From Agapetus fuscipes (taxonomy: Eukaryota > Arthropoda > Insecta > Trichoptera > Glossosomatidae), in the NCBI GenBank assembly GCA_951799405.1, contig OX637343.1, positions 9,650,524 through 9,714,523 of the forward strand: a DNA stretch of 64,000 nucleotides, given 5' to 3'. A program made the translations under genes and the position numbers. Positions 44,292-59,200 of this stretch are shown one piece after another. The notes under the pieces were generated by a model. The model saw only the letters and a program-made list of their open reading frames with translations. It had not been told where the DNA came from and searched no databases. How positions within the stretch are numbered: position 1 is the first letter of the stretch; each line of letters opens with the position of its first letter.

Positions 44292-47200
44292 ATGGCACTG
44301 GTAATGTTACCGTGCGAGCTTCCATGGTGGTCGTCTTTACAACGCCATCTAAAGCATCTTCTTCTTGCAAGCTCTACTCAAAAACTCGTCGATGGCATGT
44401 TCAAGATTCATGAAATGTGCAAGTAAGTAAGACTGAAATATATTTTTGTGTCAAAAAATTACTAACTATAATCTTTATTGGAATTAAGTCTTTAATAATT
44501 ATAATGATTTCAGTATAAGCGTGGACCCAGATGAAGATGAAAAAGATCCAGATCTGATGAAGGGTTTTGCTGAGTTCTTAGATAATGAATTGACGGAAAA
44601 TGAGAGGAGCCATTTTATGGATCAGACTCTTCCTACAATCATACACAGAGCGCTACAGCTGAAACAATGGAAGCCTGCAGCAGGTCTCGTATTCAGCCTT
44701 CAACAACAGCGTAAGTAATCAAAATATTGTGTTCATTTATCCACAGTTAAAATTATAAAAAAAAAATCAAAGGATTCACAAAAAAACATTTTGAGTGCCA
44801 TCTACTTGCTGAATAAAAAAATTACTATACAAAAAAATAATAATAATGAACTTGAAAGTTGGAGGAACTGTGGGCCAAAGTATCGAGACAGGGAAAAACA
44901 ATTTTCTACGCTGCCAGCACAATTTTTCAGAAAATGGCGGCTGGCGGGTTTTCCAACATTTTTGAAGTTTTCTTAAAATGTCTATTCGAGTTTTTCTATA
45001 CCCCACAAATAAAATTTCACTTTAATACAAGAAAAACATGTAATAATGTGACGTCTTCTTCATTTTTTCAGCCGATCTCTCTGAACTCAGCTACGATTTC
45101 GTCTCTTCGCTGTTAGCTCACGCATTCTTTTCTACATATCCAAAACGAACCATGAAGACTCATCCCACACTGCAAGACTTTAATTTTAGCTATTTCTTTA
45201 AGCATTTAGACAGGTAATTCACCTATAATACTTTTAAATAGGTACTGAATAATAATGTTTTTATGAAGATTTATGGTATTTTTTTCTGTTTAAGACCGTG
45301 CCAAAAGTCCAAGCTCAAGAGCATCTTTCACTATTTCGACTGGTTAGAAAAAAATAATAATGAAGGATGCATCAAAATATCTAGACAGGTAACTATGAGT
45401 TTTTCGTACTAATAGGTTGGACCACCTATACCTACTATAAAAATAGGTGCAATAGATTTAGCACAAATTTGAAAATAAATTATTTTTTCTCAGGGAGCTA
45501 ACGTCACTCGTCTATGTGATTAAGCTACCAAAAGTAAATTTTAAAAAAATGTGATGTTTGCCCACCGGGAAAAAAGTTCTACATTCAAATTTGTACCAGG
45601 TCCTTTTGAAGATCTCTCTGTCCATTGATATTACATTTTTTCCCCACATTTGAAATGTGAAGTCACGTAAATTAAAAATGGATTTCCGATAATCAGGGTT
45701 TTTTTCTAGTTCACAGCACTGTCAGCCCATACATTTGTCGGTAATACTTAATGCAGTGCACTTGAGTGTCTTTTGAAACTAACTAACTAAGTACATAATT
45801 TTGTATTGAAATTATAACATTCTATCCTGCCTTTGGCCTACCCAGGCTGGAAGTCTCATCACTACAGTAATTCTTACCTGCCGACTATCGGTAATATTTG
45901 TATGAAAACCTGTCAATCCAAGATGGCCGCAAATGAACAGCTGAATAGTCTTCATACAAACATTACTGATATTCGATAGGTAAGAATTACCGTGGAGATG
46001 AGACTTCCAGCCCAGGTGACATCCCAAACATTTCCCAAATTTCAAATATTCTGAGTCCATTGTTGCAGACGATGAGCTCCAAGCAATGGCTGACCATAGA
46101 GGACTGGCTGGAGTGCAGCCTGCCTCTCAGCAGAATACAGATCAAGCACGAGGGCCGCATAGAGAGGGGCCCCGCTGATGGCATGGAGGTCTGCTTCGTC
46201 ACCGCCAGGCTGGGCGGGCAAGTGCTCGCAGGGTCACAGTCACAAGTAACAACTTTAATTTTTTTAACTTTTGAACTGCGGATGACACGTACTATAGGCG
46301 TCAAGTGTAAACTTGCATACAGTGCAGCTGTCAATCATAGACGTCATCCAACTTTGAACTTATCCCTGACATCTGTGTTAAAGAATTAAAAAGTCTGCAA
46401 GTAAAATGTGCTAAACCTTTGTAATTGTGATTGTGCTCATAGTTTGTTCACAAGTGTTGTCAATCAATTAAGCTAGGAAACAATAAACGTGATAAAAATG
46501 TGCTTGAAAAAGTATTCCGTACTGCGAGTATTCATATTGCCAGAATATTCAGAAGCGAAAAAGGTTAAATTAGTTTTGGCTGCACAGTATTATAACTCAA
46601 TGATTGAACATTTGTGAAATTGTAGGAGTCCATAGTGATGTGCACCGTGCCGGAGGTCCTGGCTCTGATGCTGTGCGTGGAAGCCCTGGAGGACAACGAG
46701 ATGATTAGGGTGGAGGGGGCCAGGAGGTTCGCCAGGATATCTGACACCAAGGGGAAGGCCAGACTAGAACTCTTGGATGCACCTGTCCCAGTCAGTACAA
46801 TTTCGTTAATTCTTACTTATTCAATGATGGCTGTTCAAATCAAAACCAGGGTCAAAGCTATCATCAATAGGGCATAACGGGACGCGATCCAGCGTTGATT
46901 GTCTAAATCTAATCTAAATCTAAGTTGCAAAGATATATATCGTTTGAGATCTATATTAAATGCATTCCCACAAGCAGACACGTCTTATAAGTTTGCGCTA
47001 ACACATGCTGCATGTAGAGCTACAATATAAATATCCAATCTCAAATGAACATAAGCCCTGCAACTCTTGCCGATCTTCGGTGAAACAGGGGTGTCATTGG
47101 CAAAGTGAGCCATATTTTTACAGTATGGGTGGTCAGCCTCATATCAACCTATAAGTCAAGGAATTGTAAAAATGCTAATTCAATCAAGTGTAACCGCCTG

Positions 47201-50200
47201 GTCTTTTGACCACAGCTGGATATTGGATACATTCCGGACAATAATATGTAAAACTCACCGCCTAAATCATTACTGTTGAAATGCAGGTTTACCTTCGGAT
47301 ACTGAAAATTTCCTGGATGGATGGAGTCACAAATTTCTAGGTTCTTTCCTGTATGAATATCAGAGCCAAACTCCTGATGTCCATCAAGAGGCAAAAAGTA
47401 GTTTATTTCGGCCACATAAGAAAAACGAAAAGTACCTATTCACTCCTGCATCTCATCATACAGGGAAGATGAGCTCCTAGTCGAAGAAGTGAACATCTTG
47501 GTTGAAGAATCTGAGGCAGTGGTTAAGCAGAAGCACAAGATCTTTACTGAAGAGACATAGGAAGAATAAGAAAAAAACATACATAGAAGTAGTATGTATA
47601 CTTACTTAGGTGCTGAATAAAATTTGAATTTGCAGGTATCCTTGTGTCTGATGGACCCCGAGGACTACAGTTCTCTGCCGCTAGGTCAATATGAGGAAGA
47701 CAATGTCCTGAGAGAGCTCAACAAATGCCTGCTGGGCTTTCAGCAGAAACCTATGAAGCCTCCCGAAGTGCACGCCAGAAATACTGAGAGAAGACTCTCC
47801 CCTATAGGTGAACATAACACATTATTTTTCATGCTTACAAATTCTTACGGTAGGAGTATGGGACTGGAGGAGAAAGGCATTCGGGAAGCAACACTGACAG
47901 CTGTTGATCTTCTGCCTCGGCCTTTCTCAGTTCTAAGTTTAGTTTAGGCCTCCTCCAATCTCTCCATTTCTGTCTATCCGCTGCTGTGTTCAGCCATCCT
48001 CTGCCTGCAGTTCCCTGCAATTCAAAAAGTAACGACTGAATGCTCAAGTAGAAAAATTCCTGATTATGGGGAATCCATTTATTAATTTACTATGGGTGAT
48101 GTCACATAGCCGAGGGATACTTTCATTGTTCCAAGTCCATCATTTGTTTTTATTCCAGGAGAATCGTTCAGTCACACCCCACCTTCGGTAGAAGCCAGTA
48201 TAATGATTAAGCAGACGTCAGCCAGCACGGTCAACAGCCGGAGTAGATCCACGTCTCCTGAAAACTTCTGCGCAGCCACCATCAACCTCAAGGATCCTAG
48301 TGAGTCATTCACATCCATCTTTTCTTCCTTTTATAGTAAATACAGAATAAATATATACTTTCATCTTACAAGTGTGCATGACTGTACAACGGGAAATAGA
48401 AACCAAAATGGGAAATCATTTCTGACACCCTCGGTGGGGATCAAACCCTTACTCTGGGAATGGAATGCAAGCATTCTACCAATTGAGCTATCAACCGGAC
48501 TTTTTACGAGCTTGTTTGACGACTTTTCACGATCTTCCATTTACACATTCAAAGCGTTACTACTTGTGGAATTACCGTAAGTTCAAGTCACATCTTGAAC
48601 TTACGGTAACTTTGACCTTTGTTTGACAGATGTCATCGGGTAATTATTCATTTATAATTTATAGTTTATAAAAAATTATGAATTATTAATTGTTGATGTT
48701 TATACCTGTTTCTAGCCGGGCAGTAATCACATTGTTGGTAATTGAATTCCTCTTCACAAGTTTATGTTTTAAAAAATTGTCTGTGCAATAAACTCATCAA
48801 ATGAAAAACAAAAATTATAACTGTTCCAGGTTTGCAGCTCTCCAAGAACAAATGCTTCCTGTCGCCGGAGATGAACACGCTGAACAACCGGCGAGGCAGG
48901 TTCATAGTCCTGGGCTCCTCAGGGGAGTGCCTGCCCGTGAAGAGGCCTCCCCCCATAGAGCTGTGCGACAGCCTCTACTCCAGCTGCACCAGCAGCTTTG
49001 ATGAGTTCCACAGCGCCAACACTAGCCTGGACGGTGAGAATATTAACATAGTCCTGGGCTCCTCGGGAGCTACAAAACCCCTTCTTCAAGTAAATTGGTT
49101 GCGTAAGGCCTGCCCTCTTACCTGTGAAAATAAATAAGTTCTTCGTAGGTGAAACACCTTTGAGGAAAACATATCAAAAATGCACTATACGAGGATGTAC
49201 AGTTTAGTTGAGTTACGTAGCTTGCCTTGTATAATTTCGGCCATCTATTGTGAAGTGCCTTCCTCACAAACTGAGAGTTATGGAGAATTTCAGTTCAGTA
49301 AACTGTGTTTATTCCAGAGATATATATGAGGATGGTTTATTTCGTTTTATTCATGTTAAAAGAGCTCCGTTTTTGTGTGTGTCTCCCCTGTAGGGCCCTC
49401 CTTATCACAAACGGGATATTAAAAAAAAACTTCTAATTTCAAATTTGTGAGTCCATTCCCAACTATTGCAATATCCATACATTCATCCCTTTTGCTACCC
49501 TTGGACAGCAGACACACAATATGCTCAAACCCCCCTCTTACCCGTCCTGTATGTATGTGTCAGAAGAACCCACAGCACATGGACGCTCATACAAAGCTAT
49601 TTATTTTCTCAAATGGCGGAAGGCCTTCCCGTGAATTAAAAGCAACGGCACGACCAAACAAGAATCTCTAGGTCAGAGGTGTGCTCATGACTCTAAAAGT
49701 AAATACTTTGATGTTTCTGAAGCTAATAGCATACCTCGGGTGGCACTCCTTGTGAGATTACTTGAATGATGCTAGGTCACGGATCACATCACATGATGCT
49801 AGAAGGCCTCTTACACGATGGTCAGATGATAATGAAAGAGTTGCTGGTGACTGGATGCAGAAAGCCCAGGATAGAGACGCCTGGAGAGATATGGGGAGGC
49901 CTATGTCCAGCAGTGGATAAGAAGTGGCTAATTAAGTAAGTAAGTAAGTAAGCTAGATCACGAGTGGCGTGAAAAATGATATACATAATACAAAATAATA
50001 ATTATAGTAATAAAAAATAATCAAAAATAAAAACAGTATTTCACAAACATCAACAAACGTCAGTGTTATAGCCCAGGGGGCCAAGAGGGCTGATCTTTCT
50101 AACGTGTTTAGAATAGAACAACGTTGGTTCGATCCCCACCTGGGTCACTTGACTATAACTTTGACCCTGCTTCAACAGATGTTATTGGGTAATTATTATT

Positions 50201-53200
50201 TAATAATTCATTAAAATAAAGAATAATGAATTATTCATTGATGATATTAATACCTGTTTCTGGTCAGGCAGAATAGGTTGATGAATTGCATTCCTCTTCA
50301 CAAATCTATTTTTTTTAAATAAATAAACACCGGTCCATAGTCTGGTGGTTCATACTTCTGACTCATAAATGGATGATTGTGGGTTTGAATCCCAGCGGAG
50401 CACAAAAACAAGAGTACAGATGGCTCTTGAGGTGTGGTTCACACAAAAACAGCGCTCACCAAATAAATCATCCTAATATTATAATTATTATCTGTCGCGC
50501 TTGCAGACAGTGAGGATGAGGAGCAGCAGGCGCTGCAGTACAGCAACTTGCTGAACACGGCTGAACGCAGGGAGAGCTTTGCACAGCGGCTACGGGATGC
50601 CCTCAGGCGCGAGATGGACAGCTCCTTCGCAGACTCCATGTCCACGGACCTCAGCTTCGATGTGGGCATCAGCGTGCCCGGGTCACAGCTCAACGACAAT
50701 GACATCAGGTATGTTTTTGAAGTTACATAATTTCTAGACTGGTTGTTATAATACCTCTGTTTGAGCGAGTGAGGATAAGCTGGAACGACTGGTTGTGATT
50801 GGTAATTTGAAAAGAAAGAGAGCAAGAGGAAGATCCTTCACACTATGGAGTGATCAAGTGACGACAGCAGCATGCATCGCAGTGGTTGGAGCGCTGAGGG
50901 TAGAAATATATCTATGTCAGCGGAGTTAATTAGAGTTGTGACTTATAGGTTGGTATGCGGCTGACCACCCATGCTGTAGAAAATGGTTCACTTTGCCAAT
51001 GTCACCCCTGCTTCAGGGAAGGTCGGCAAGAGTTGCAGGGCTTATGTTCATTTCAGATTTGGGTTTTTATTTTGTAGGTTTACATGCGGCATGTGCAAGC
51101 GCGAGCTTGTACTTGTATGTGTTGTGAGAATGCATATAATGTGAATCCCCGATGTAACATATTTTTGCAACTTAGATTAGATTAGATTAGATACTCCAAA
51201 TTAAGGCATGTTGAACCATGACATTGGCCTTAGTTATCCAGCACATAAAGTTGCCATCAAAAACAGGGTGGAACTGTAGGTACAGAAGAGCCTGTATGTT
51301 TACATATTCATTAAACACTTTTATTGTTGTGATTCCAGGTTGAAGCGTGACGGCTCCTGTGGCTTTGTACTGGTGGAGGACCAGGTGGAGGACGAGGAGT
51401 TCCTCTCAGAGTCCCTACAGCAGGAACAGCAGTGGATCTGCAAGTTCAGGAGCAGGCAAAGCCCGGGGCTCACCAGGAGGGACACCAACGACAGCTCAAA
51501 GTACAGCTTCAGCACAGAGTACAGGTGCAATATTACATCCTGGAAACAAAAGATAAATAGTTGAGACTGTTTTGCGCAGGTCTTAGTACTGCCAAAATTT
51601 ATTCACCTAATCTAATCTAAGTTGCAAAATGGTTCAAAATAGAACGAAGTACCTGTTTCGAGCTGCAGCATTCAAGGTCAAAATAACCATGATGATCGCC
51701 GATCTTCGATAGAAGTGGCACCAAAAGAAGAATTATTTGGGTCGCGCTTTTTGCATTGCCGGCCCTCTTTTGCTGAACGCCTCACCACATGAGCTAAAGG
51801 TTGAGAAGAGTGAAAATGTTTGAAGTCTAATTTAAAAGTGTGCTTATTTAGAAGATGCTATGGCTCTGCAGTGGATTCTCAAAACTGATTGAAAACTGTG
51901 ATTGTCTTATTGTTGTTATTACCTTTCAGCTCCGAGATGGAGGAGGTGTACGAGCAGTTTCACCAGTGGCTCAACGACCCCATCGTGGACCGCGACCCCT
52001 CCCAGGCCCGCCGTGACCTTGACCCCCGCGACATGGCCGTGGTGCGCTTTGCGAGCGCTCTGCTCAAGCGCACCCTCAGCGAGTCCTTCGCCGGAGTGCC
52101 CCTCACCGACGGGTATCCTCACGTGCAGGGGGAGAACAACATCAACACTGGCAACATAGCCTCCAGCAAGACCATAGACAAGAAGAGGCTGGCGATGAAT
52201 GTGAGGTCACTCAGTCTAGAGCTGGCGAGACACAAGCATAAGTTGGCGTCGCAGTTGGTGAGTTACTTTCTGTTTTATTTCATGTTTGTAAAATATATGC
52301 ACGTCTATAATCTGTAATCTAAGTTGTCAAAATATATACACATTTAAAATTCATATTATATGCATTACCCATAAACAGACACGTCATGTAAGTTCGCACT
52401 TCCAAATGCTGCATGTGTACTTGCAAACTATAATCCAAACCTGATACAAATTAACATACGCCCTGCACCTTTTGCTGACCTTCCCTGAAACATGGGTGAC
52501 ATCGGTAAAGTGAACTATTTTTTACAGTACGGGTGGTCAGCCTCATACCAACCTATAAGTCAAGGAAATTCATTTACTGTAATCAGGGTTGGTTATGACT
52601 CTGGGTGAAATGAAAGAAGAATAAGGACAGGAAAGAATGGCGGCTAATCTGTAACTTAAATGTTACTTAATATTTTTATTCCTTGACTTTTAGGTTGGTA
52701 TGAGGCTGACCACACATACTGTAAAAAATGGTTCACTTTGCCAATGTCACCCCTGTTGCAGGGAAGGTCGTCAAAAGGTGTAGGGCTTATGTTCATTTGA
52801 GGTTTGGATTTTAATTTGCAAGCACACATGCAGCATTTGCAAGTGTCTGTTTGTGGACATGCATAAATGTTAATATGTATATCTTTACAACTTTGATTAT
52901 GGATTAAAGGGTTGCTATTTTGATAGCACCTCGAGCGGCATTTTAGATTTTCACGAGGATGGGAGATAGATGCATTGAAAGTAAGCAAGTGGGGAAGCGG
53001 AAAGATGCGTTGAGATTAAACACTGCCGCTAGGGGTGCTATCCAAATTGCACCCTATGTGTGTAGTTTAAGCTGAACAAAAAAAAAGAGGATGGAGTCAA
53101 CTCGAATTCTATATTTGAAAAAATATGACATTACAGAGCTGGGTTGCTAAGGCCCGAGCTGACTAGCATTTTTCTTATTGATCGCTAAGGGTCCTAGTTA

Positions 53201-56200
53201 CATAGACCTGTGCTTTTCACCTCAAGTTTAGAATAACAAGTGTATCACTAAACCTTTATTTGTGTTATTTCTGTCTCAATATACTTATTTTATATATACC
53301 ATATAACAAATTATCAACTATTGAATTATTTATTTAAGTAATTATTTTACATTTACAATATTATTTTATCTTAACATAAGGGTATCGCCGTCGAAATTTG
53401 TACCTTTTGTCTTGTGCGTGTGTCGCCTAATGATTTTCAGTTTTTTCATAAAAACTGGTGATGTCTACTGAATTCTAGATTTATTAGAGTAAAGTATTTG
53501 AAAAGCGTATCGAAATACAAAAATAATCTGCAAAAAGCATGAAGTGGCGATGTAATTAAAAAATAAAACAAAATCGCCTTTTTTCCATTCTCATACAAAT
53601 TTTACATGTCCACAATCCGTTTTTGACCCTTTGATGGCAAGATACGATAAAAAATAGTAAATTTTTTATAAAGTTGAGTATTTTTTCATATACCTTAGTA
53701 ACGTATCTTTTGTTTTCTGTACTAGCCACAATAATATTTATTTATTTATTCACGAAATATTAGTTGCTAATACTTGTCTCCATTTTTGGTTCCGAAATTT
53801 TTCTTTAAGTGTGTTACCATTTTCATTGAAACTGACAAAAATCTTGCATCCCTAAGTATTTTTTCGCGTATGGTAACTCTTTGATGCAGTATGGAAAACG
53901 CAAAAAAAACTGATTCGCTACCTTCATTTTCTTCTGAGAGGGTCTACGTCTCAGCCGTAAACTTGTCGTGATTGTTTTGAGTGGGATTTAGCTTGGAATT
54001 ATTAGGGTAAATATCGGAATCTGTTGTCATTTGTGTATTGTCTACTTAGAGACATTAGTGCTGCTTAAGATTGTGTGTTTTTATAGTCGCTGGTATTATT
54101 AGTTTTCAAATAAATCAATTTTAGGATCATGTCGGGCGTGTTTTTTATTGACGAACGCCACCGTAACCGTTACCGCGCTACGTCACATTTGTGAGATGGC
54201 ATATTAATAGTGGTTAAAAATTATACTTACTTAAAATTAAAAAAACGCAACTAAGCTACACATATAGCGTAACTTCTTGCCGCGTTATCCCCGAAGGGGT
54301 CGCAACACTGAAAATCATTAGGTGACACACGCACAAGACAAAAGGTACAAATTTCGACAGCGATACCCATAAAGTAATTTTTGCTGTGTTAAAAACCGAT
54401 CCAGAATTTTTACCATAAAAACTCAACTTCTAAAATATATTTATTGTAATTTTTATAAACAACTGCATGTTCTATCTTTGTTCCAACTGGATTTATTTTG
54501 ACAGAACAAATAAAACTGATGTATCGCCATATATAAGGTAAAACTGAATAAGTGCTGATTCACCGATTTGAGAAATCATGGATACTTCTCATAGAAAGTG
54601 AACTAATTATAAGGAAATGCTTGTGAACAACTTCTAAGCTACAGGATTGTTAGTGGTTTTTTTTGTAGAAAATAGGATAAAAGGTGCATTTATCTGAAAA
54701 GTCCATGTTAGCTAAATATGTCACTTATTCAGTCTTACCTTTAAGGTATTGATATTATGTATTGCTTAATTATTGTCAACTGAGAGAATCTGTTCTTCAT
54801 TTATTTTTAATGTACCTACCTAATCATATATAGGTATCTCATTTATTGAAAAGTATTGCATTGTATTTATCAACTATGTTTATTTAATTTATTTTCTACT
54901 CATTAAAATATTAACTTTTTTCTGTGTAAATTATATTTTTAATAATTAACAAATAGCATATTTTCTTTTATTATATTTTAATATATTTTATTCATTTTAA
55001 ATAGATGAAAACTGCAGAGCTTGTACGCAAAACTTATCATTACAAATCCTAGGAAATTATTTTTTCAATGTGGAAATATTTTATAGTGAAAAGATGTAAG
55101 TCCATGTCCGGTAGATAGCTCAGTTGGTAGAATGCTTATATTCCATGCCGAGAGCAAGGGTTCGATCCCCACCGAGGGTGTCAGAAATGATTTCCCGTTT
55201 TGGTGTTTATTTCAAACCCAAAATAAAAAACTGTCAAGGCTTACTCAGTCTACACAAAAAATGAGAACTAGCTCAGTTGTGAGCTAGGAAACCTCCACTT
55301 CAACTGAAGCAGTTGGCTTAAGGCCAGCCCCCTTACCTGTAAAAATAAATAGGTTTTGCTCGCCACAAGCATGGCATGAAACGGCTAGGAGTTATACTGA
55401 ATGTGTAGCTTAGTGCGTTTTGTTGTCCGTACTCAATATTCATCTGATCAAAACTCATAAAAAAATATGTAAAAATAATAAACTTGACACAAATTCATTA
55501 TTTTTATTTTACGGCAATAGAGTCTGCGCGACGAACAAGACGGCAATGCCAAAAAACTGGACGAAGATTACGAGGAGAACGTCAAATTTGCAGAAAAAAT
55601 GTCAAAAGCCACTCCGATGGTAATATCCAGGCGATCCAAAAAGGGCAGAGACGCAAAAGCACCAGGAAATAGTGACAGTGATAAGAAACCAAGTGACGGT
55701 GGGAGGAAGGGAAAGATGTCGAGGCAGAAAAGCATGGACGGAGCGGCAGGGACGCCAACCAAAGTGGAAAAGAAGGCAAAGCTATCGTGGGTGATTGATT
55801 GCATTACAGAGGCCATAGAGCAAACTGTCGAGTGCGAGCCCATCACTCTGAAGATACAGAAGTCGCAGGTAGACATTTTGTGGAAATGTAAGCTGTCAGT
55901 GTATGGTACTAAAAGTATTAATATGAAAGCATAAGTAAATATGGTAATAATCTTGTCACATTGTTCATGCTAAACAAACTAACTGATTTATTAAAGAACT
56001 GAAGGGATATCTCAATGTTTCGTCCGAGTCATTTTTGACCTCATCAGACGATGTTTCCCTTGTTTTACTTATTTTTTAAATCTTTTTTGGCGTATCTTTT
56101 CCATGCCCAAAATGCACAAACTGAATTTTCAGAAAAAATTGTCGCTCGAGATTGAAGATTGTAAGATGACCTTTGGCTATGCATCAATAGATGGCGCAAA

Positions 56201-59200
56201 CAACTCCATTAATTACAAAGGTACTAATGGCATGGCATGGTTCATCTGATATTAATAATAATATTAGGAACGCTGTTTTTGTGTGTATCCCACCTCAAGA
56301 GCCCTCTGCGAGCTTGGTCGTCGCTGTAGAAAGCGCCAATTCTCAAGCAAGACCCAATTGTTGTAAGGTTGGATGGACCTTTCAGTGACCGGTCTTTGGT
56401 AAAGGTTTATGAATTTTTCAACCCAGCAAAGAGCACATTTGAAAATATAAATGGTATATGTTTGTGCTCTGCCGGGATTTGAATCCACAACCTTCTATTT
56501 ACGAGTCACCCATCCAAGTAGCATCCGCGCCCAATGTTGCTTAACTGTGGTGATCTGATGAGAACCGGTGCTTTCAACATGGTATCGTTGTATTACTAAA
56601 AGGACAGACTAGAGATTGGTCATCCGTATAATGTTAGATATGACTCTGACGAAATGTTGAGAGCTCTCTAAATGTTATATTTTAATCGGAATTGAAAAAA
56701 CGGATTACACAAACTGAGTTGAACGTGTTCCTCAATGTTTCGTCCAAGTCGTATCCACCATCATAAAGAGACTTGTCTGTTTCACGCCAATCCACCGTTA
56801 GCTTTTTTATGAACACTTCAGACAAACGATGCAATATCTTTAGATCAATGGAGTCTTTGTGCCATCTGTTGATGCATCTCCAAAGGTCATCCTAAAATCT
56901 TCAATCCCGAGCGACAACTTCTTCAATGAACATTTCAGTGTGTGCATCCTTGGCGTGGAAGAGATAATTGTACTGATGATTTTAGATACGACTCTAAGAA
57001 AACCTTGAAAAATCCATTCTTCTCTACACCACGGTGTCAGAAATTATTTCATTCAATACACAAGGTCTGTAATTTCATCTTAATTAATTAATTATTTTAA
57101 GACTTCAAATTCATTAAAATGCTAAAATGACTAAGCTACAAATAGACAGTTCGTCATCCCTATGCTTGTTTGGCTTATCTACCATTTGATTCAAAGATGA
57201 CCTTTAAATGAAATTGTCATAAGAACCACATTCCACACAATCTGAGCTAATAAAAAATGTAAAACACAATAATGTGGAGTTGTTTTAAATATTTTTAAAA
57301 CCAATATCCAGTTTTCATAGGACACATTGGTCCACTACACATACAAACATTGCTCATGTGAAATTACCTCTGACAGACATAGGATAAACAAGCACTTAGG
57401 GGCTGTCCATATATTACGTCATTCGCATTAAGGGGGGGGGGTCTGGTCCGCGGATGATGGCAAATGATGTACGAGTACCAAAAGTGACGTCGTTCTTGTA
57501 AATACCAATTTCTACAAAATATACAAAATAGTATGCAAGTAATATAACATTATTAATTATTAAGCTCATCCATTATTACAGCAAGAGGAGGGAGGGGGGT
57601 CATTAGATAATGACTATAGGATGATTGTAAGGGGGGGGGGTCGAAAATCGGCCAAAATCGATGACGTAATTTATGGACGGCCCCTTAGGGGACGAGATAC
57701 CTACATTGTTCTTTGTTCACTGCTCATATATAATGCTCAAGATAATAGGTTTCATCATTATTATATTGTGTTACTCATATAGTTATAATGCTTTCCCTGT
57801 AAAACATTGTCAAAATTGCTTATTTAAGAATCTCTCAGTTGACATATACATTTAACAATACCATTTGTACGGCTAACAGCTTTAAAATGCTTAAAATTTA
57901 AAATATCAATCATTGGGCCTGACAACACTTGTTTTGATTTTAGTTGGGTTCTTTTAATTAAAATGAAATTTATTTTTCAAGATTTATTTCACACAATGTC
58001 CGTTTATACTGTAGGTACTAATTTCTAGCTCTTGGTTTATAAAGGCTTTAAGCGGACGTATAAAAGGGCGTGCAGCACCCTATTATACCTGGCGCCCTGG
58101 GCGGTATATATAGGTACATTTTTAAACTAGGTAGATATAATAAAATGTATTCATGCATTCACAAAATAGAACCCATTTATTTATTAGGTTTTTATTCCAA
58201 ATTTAAATTAGACTAGCTGGGTAAAGCTAGTTCAATCTTCTTCTCTAGTTTCAATCCTGGGATTGGCTTGCAGCAATTTCTTTCTCTCTTCTCCATTCTT
58301 CTCTGTCTTGTGCAGCTCTTTTAAGGTCTGCATATGATGAGCAGCGCACGTCCTCCAGTTCCTCCAGGTATTCTTGGCGTGGGCGTCCCCTAGAGTTAGT
58401 CCCTTTGGTCATCCCCTCCTAGTAGTCTTCTATATGACCACATCTCAAAAGCTAGTTCAATAATAAATATAAATTCTAATAATCATTACTAATGGATTGT
58501 TATATGTTACAGCTGGCTCAGCTGGCAAACAAGAAATCCCCGAGCGGCAGCTGTCTCCGCCCCGTGGTGACGGGGAACTGGGGCTGTGGCTCCACGAGGA
58601 GGGCGGATCCTCAGCTGAAGCTGGTAGTGCAGTGGCTGGCCGCCTCTGTGGCAGGGACTCCCCACATGGTGTACTACACGGCTGGCAATCAGCTGCTCTT
58701 CAAGGTAATGTATACTCTCTCCTACAGCGCTACAGTGTGTGCAGTTCCATTTTCAATGTGTGCTCAATATGGGAGCACGTCTAATATTTAATTAAAAATT
58801 AGTGCTTCCATTCACCTACATTAAGAGACCAGCTTCATTGACTTAAAATTGGAGAAAGGATTGAGTATAAGATCTGTTTAAATGCCTTTAAATCGACACA
58901 GTGTGTTGCCCCGCGGTATATTTCAGAGCTTTGTGTGATGGGCACAGTGGAGGGTAAGCGGCTGGCATTAAGATCTGCAAGTAGTACTGCTGTAACAAAT
59001 TGATTGTTCCAAAACGATCTAATAAAGCAAAATACTTGGATGGTGCCTTTTGGCCCTGTGCTGTGGAATGCCCCACCCCATTTAGGTCAGCATTGAAGAC
59101 ATGTTTGTTTCGGAGATAATACAGTTGGATAGTGCCCTTGCAGTAATTTATAACAAAACAGCCCTATAAATATTGTATTATTATTACTACAGTCAAAATT

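Noticed and set aside
56508..56597. A 5S rRNA gene
   Set aside because: The 3' portion of 5S is missing and the sequence continues into a SINE body with an AT-rich tail.
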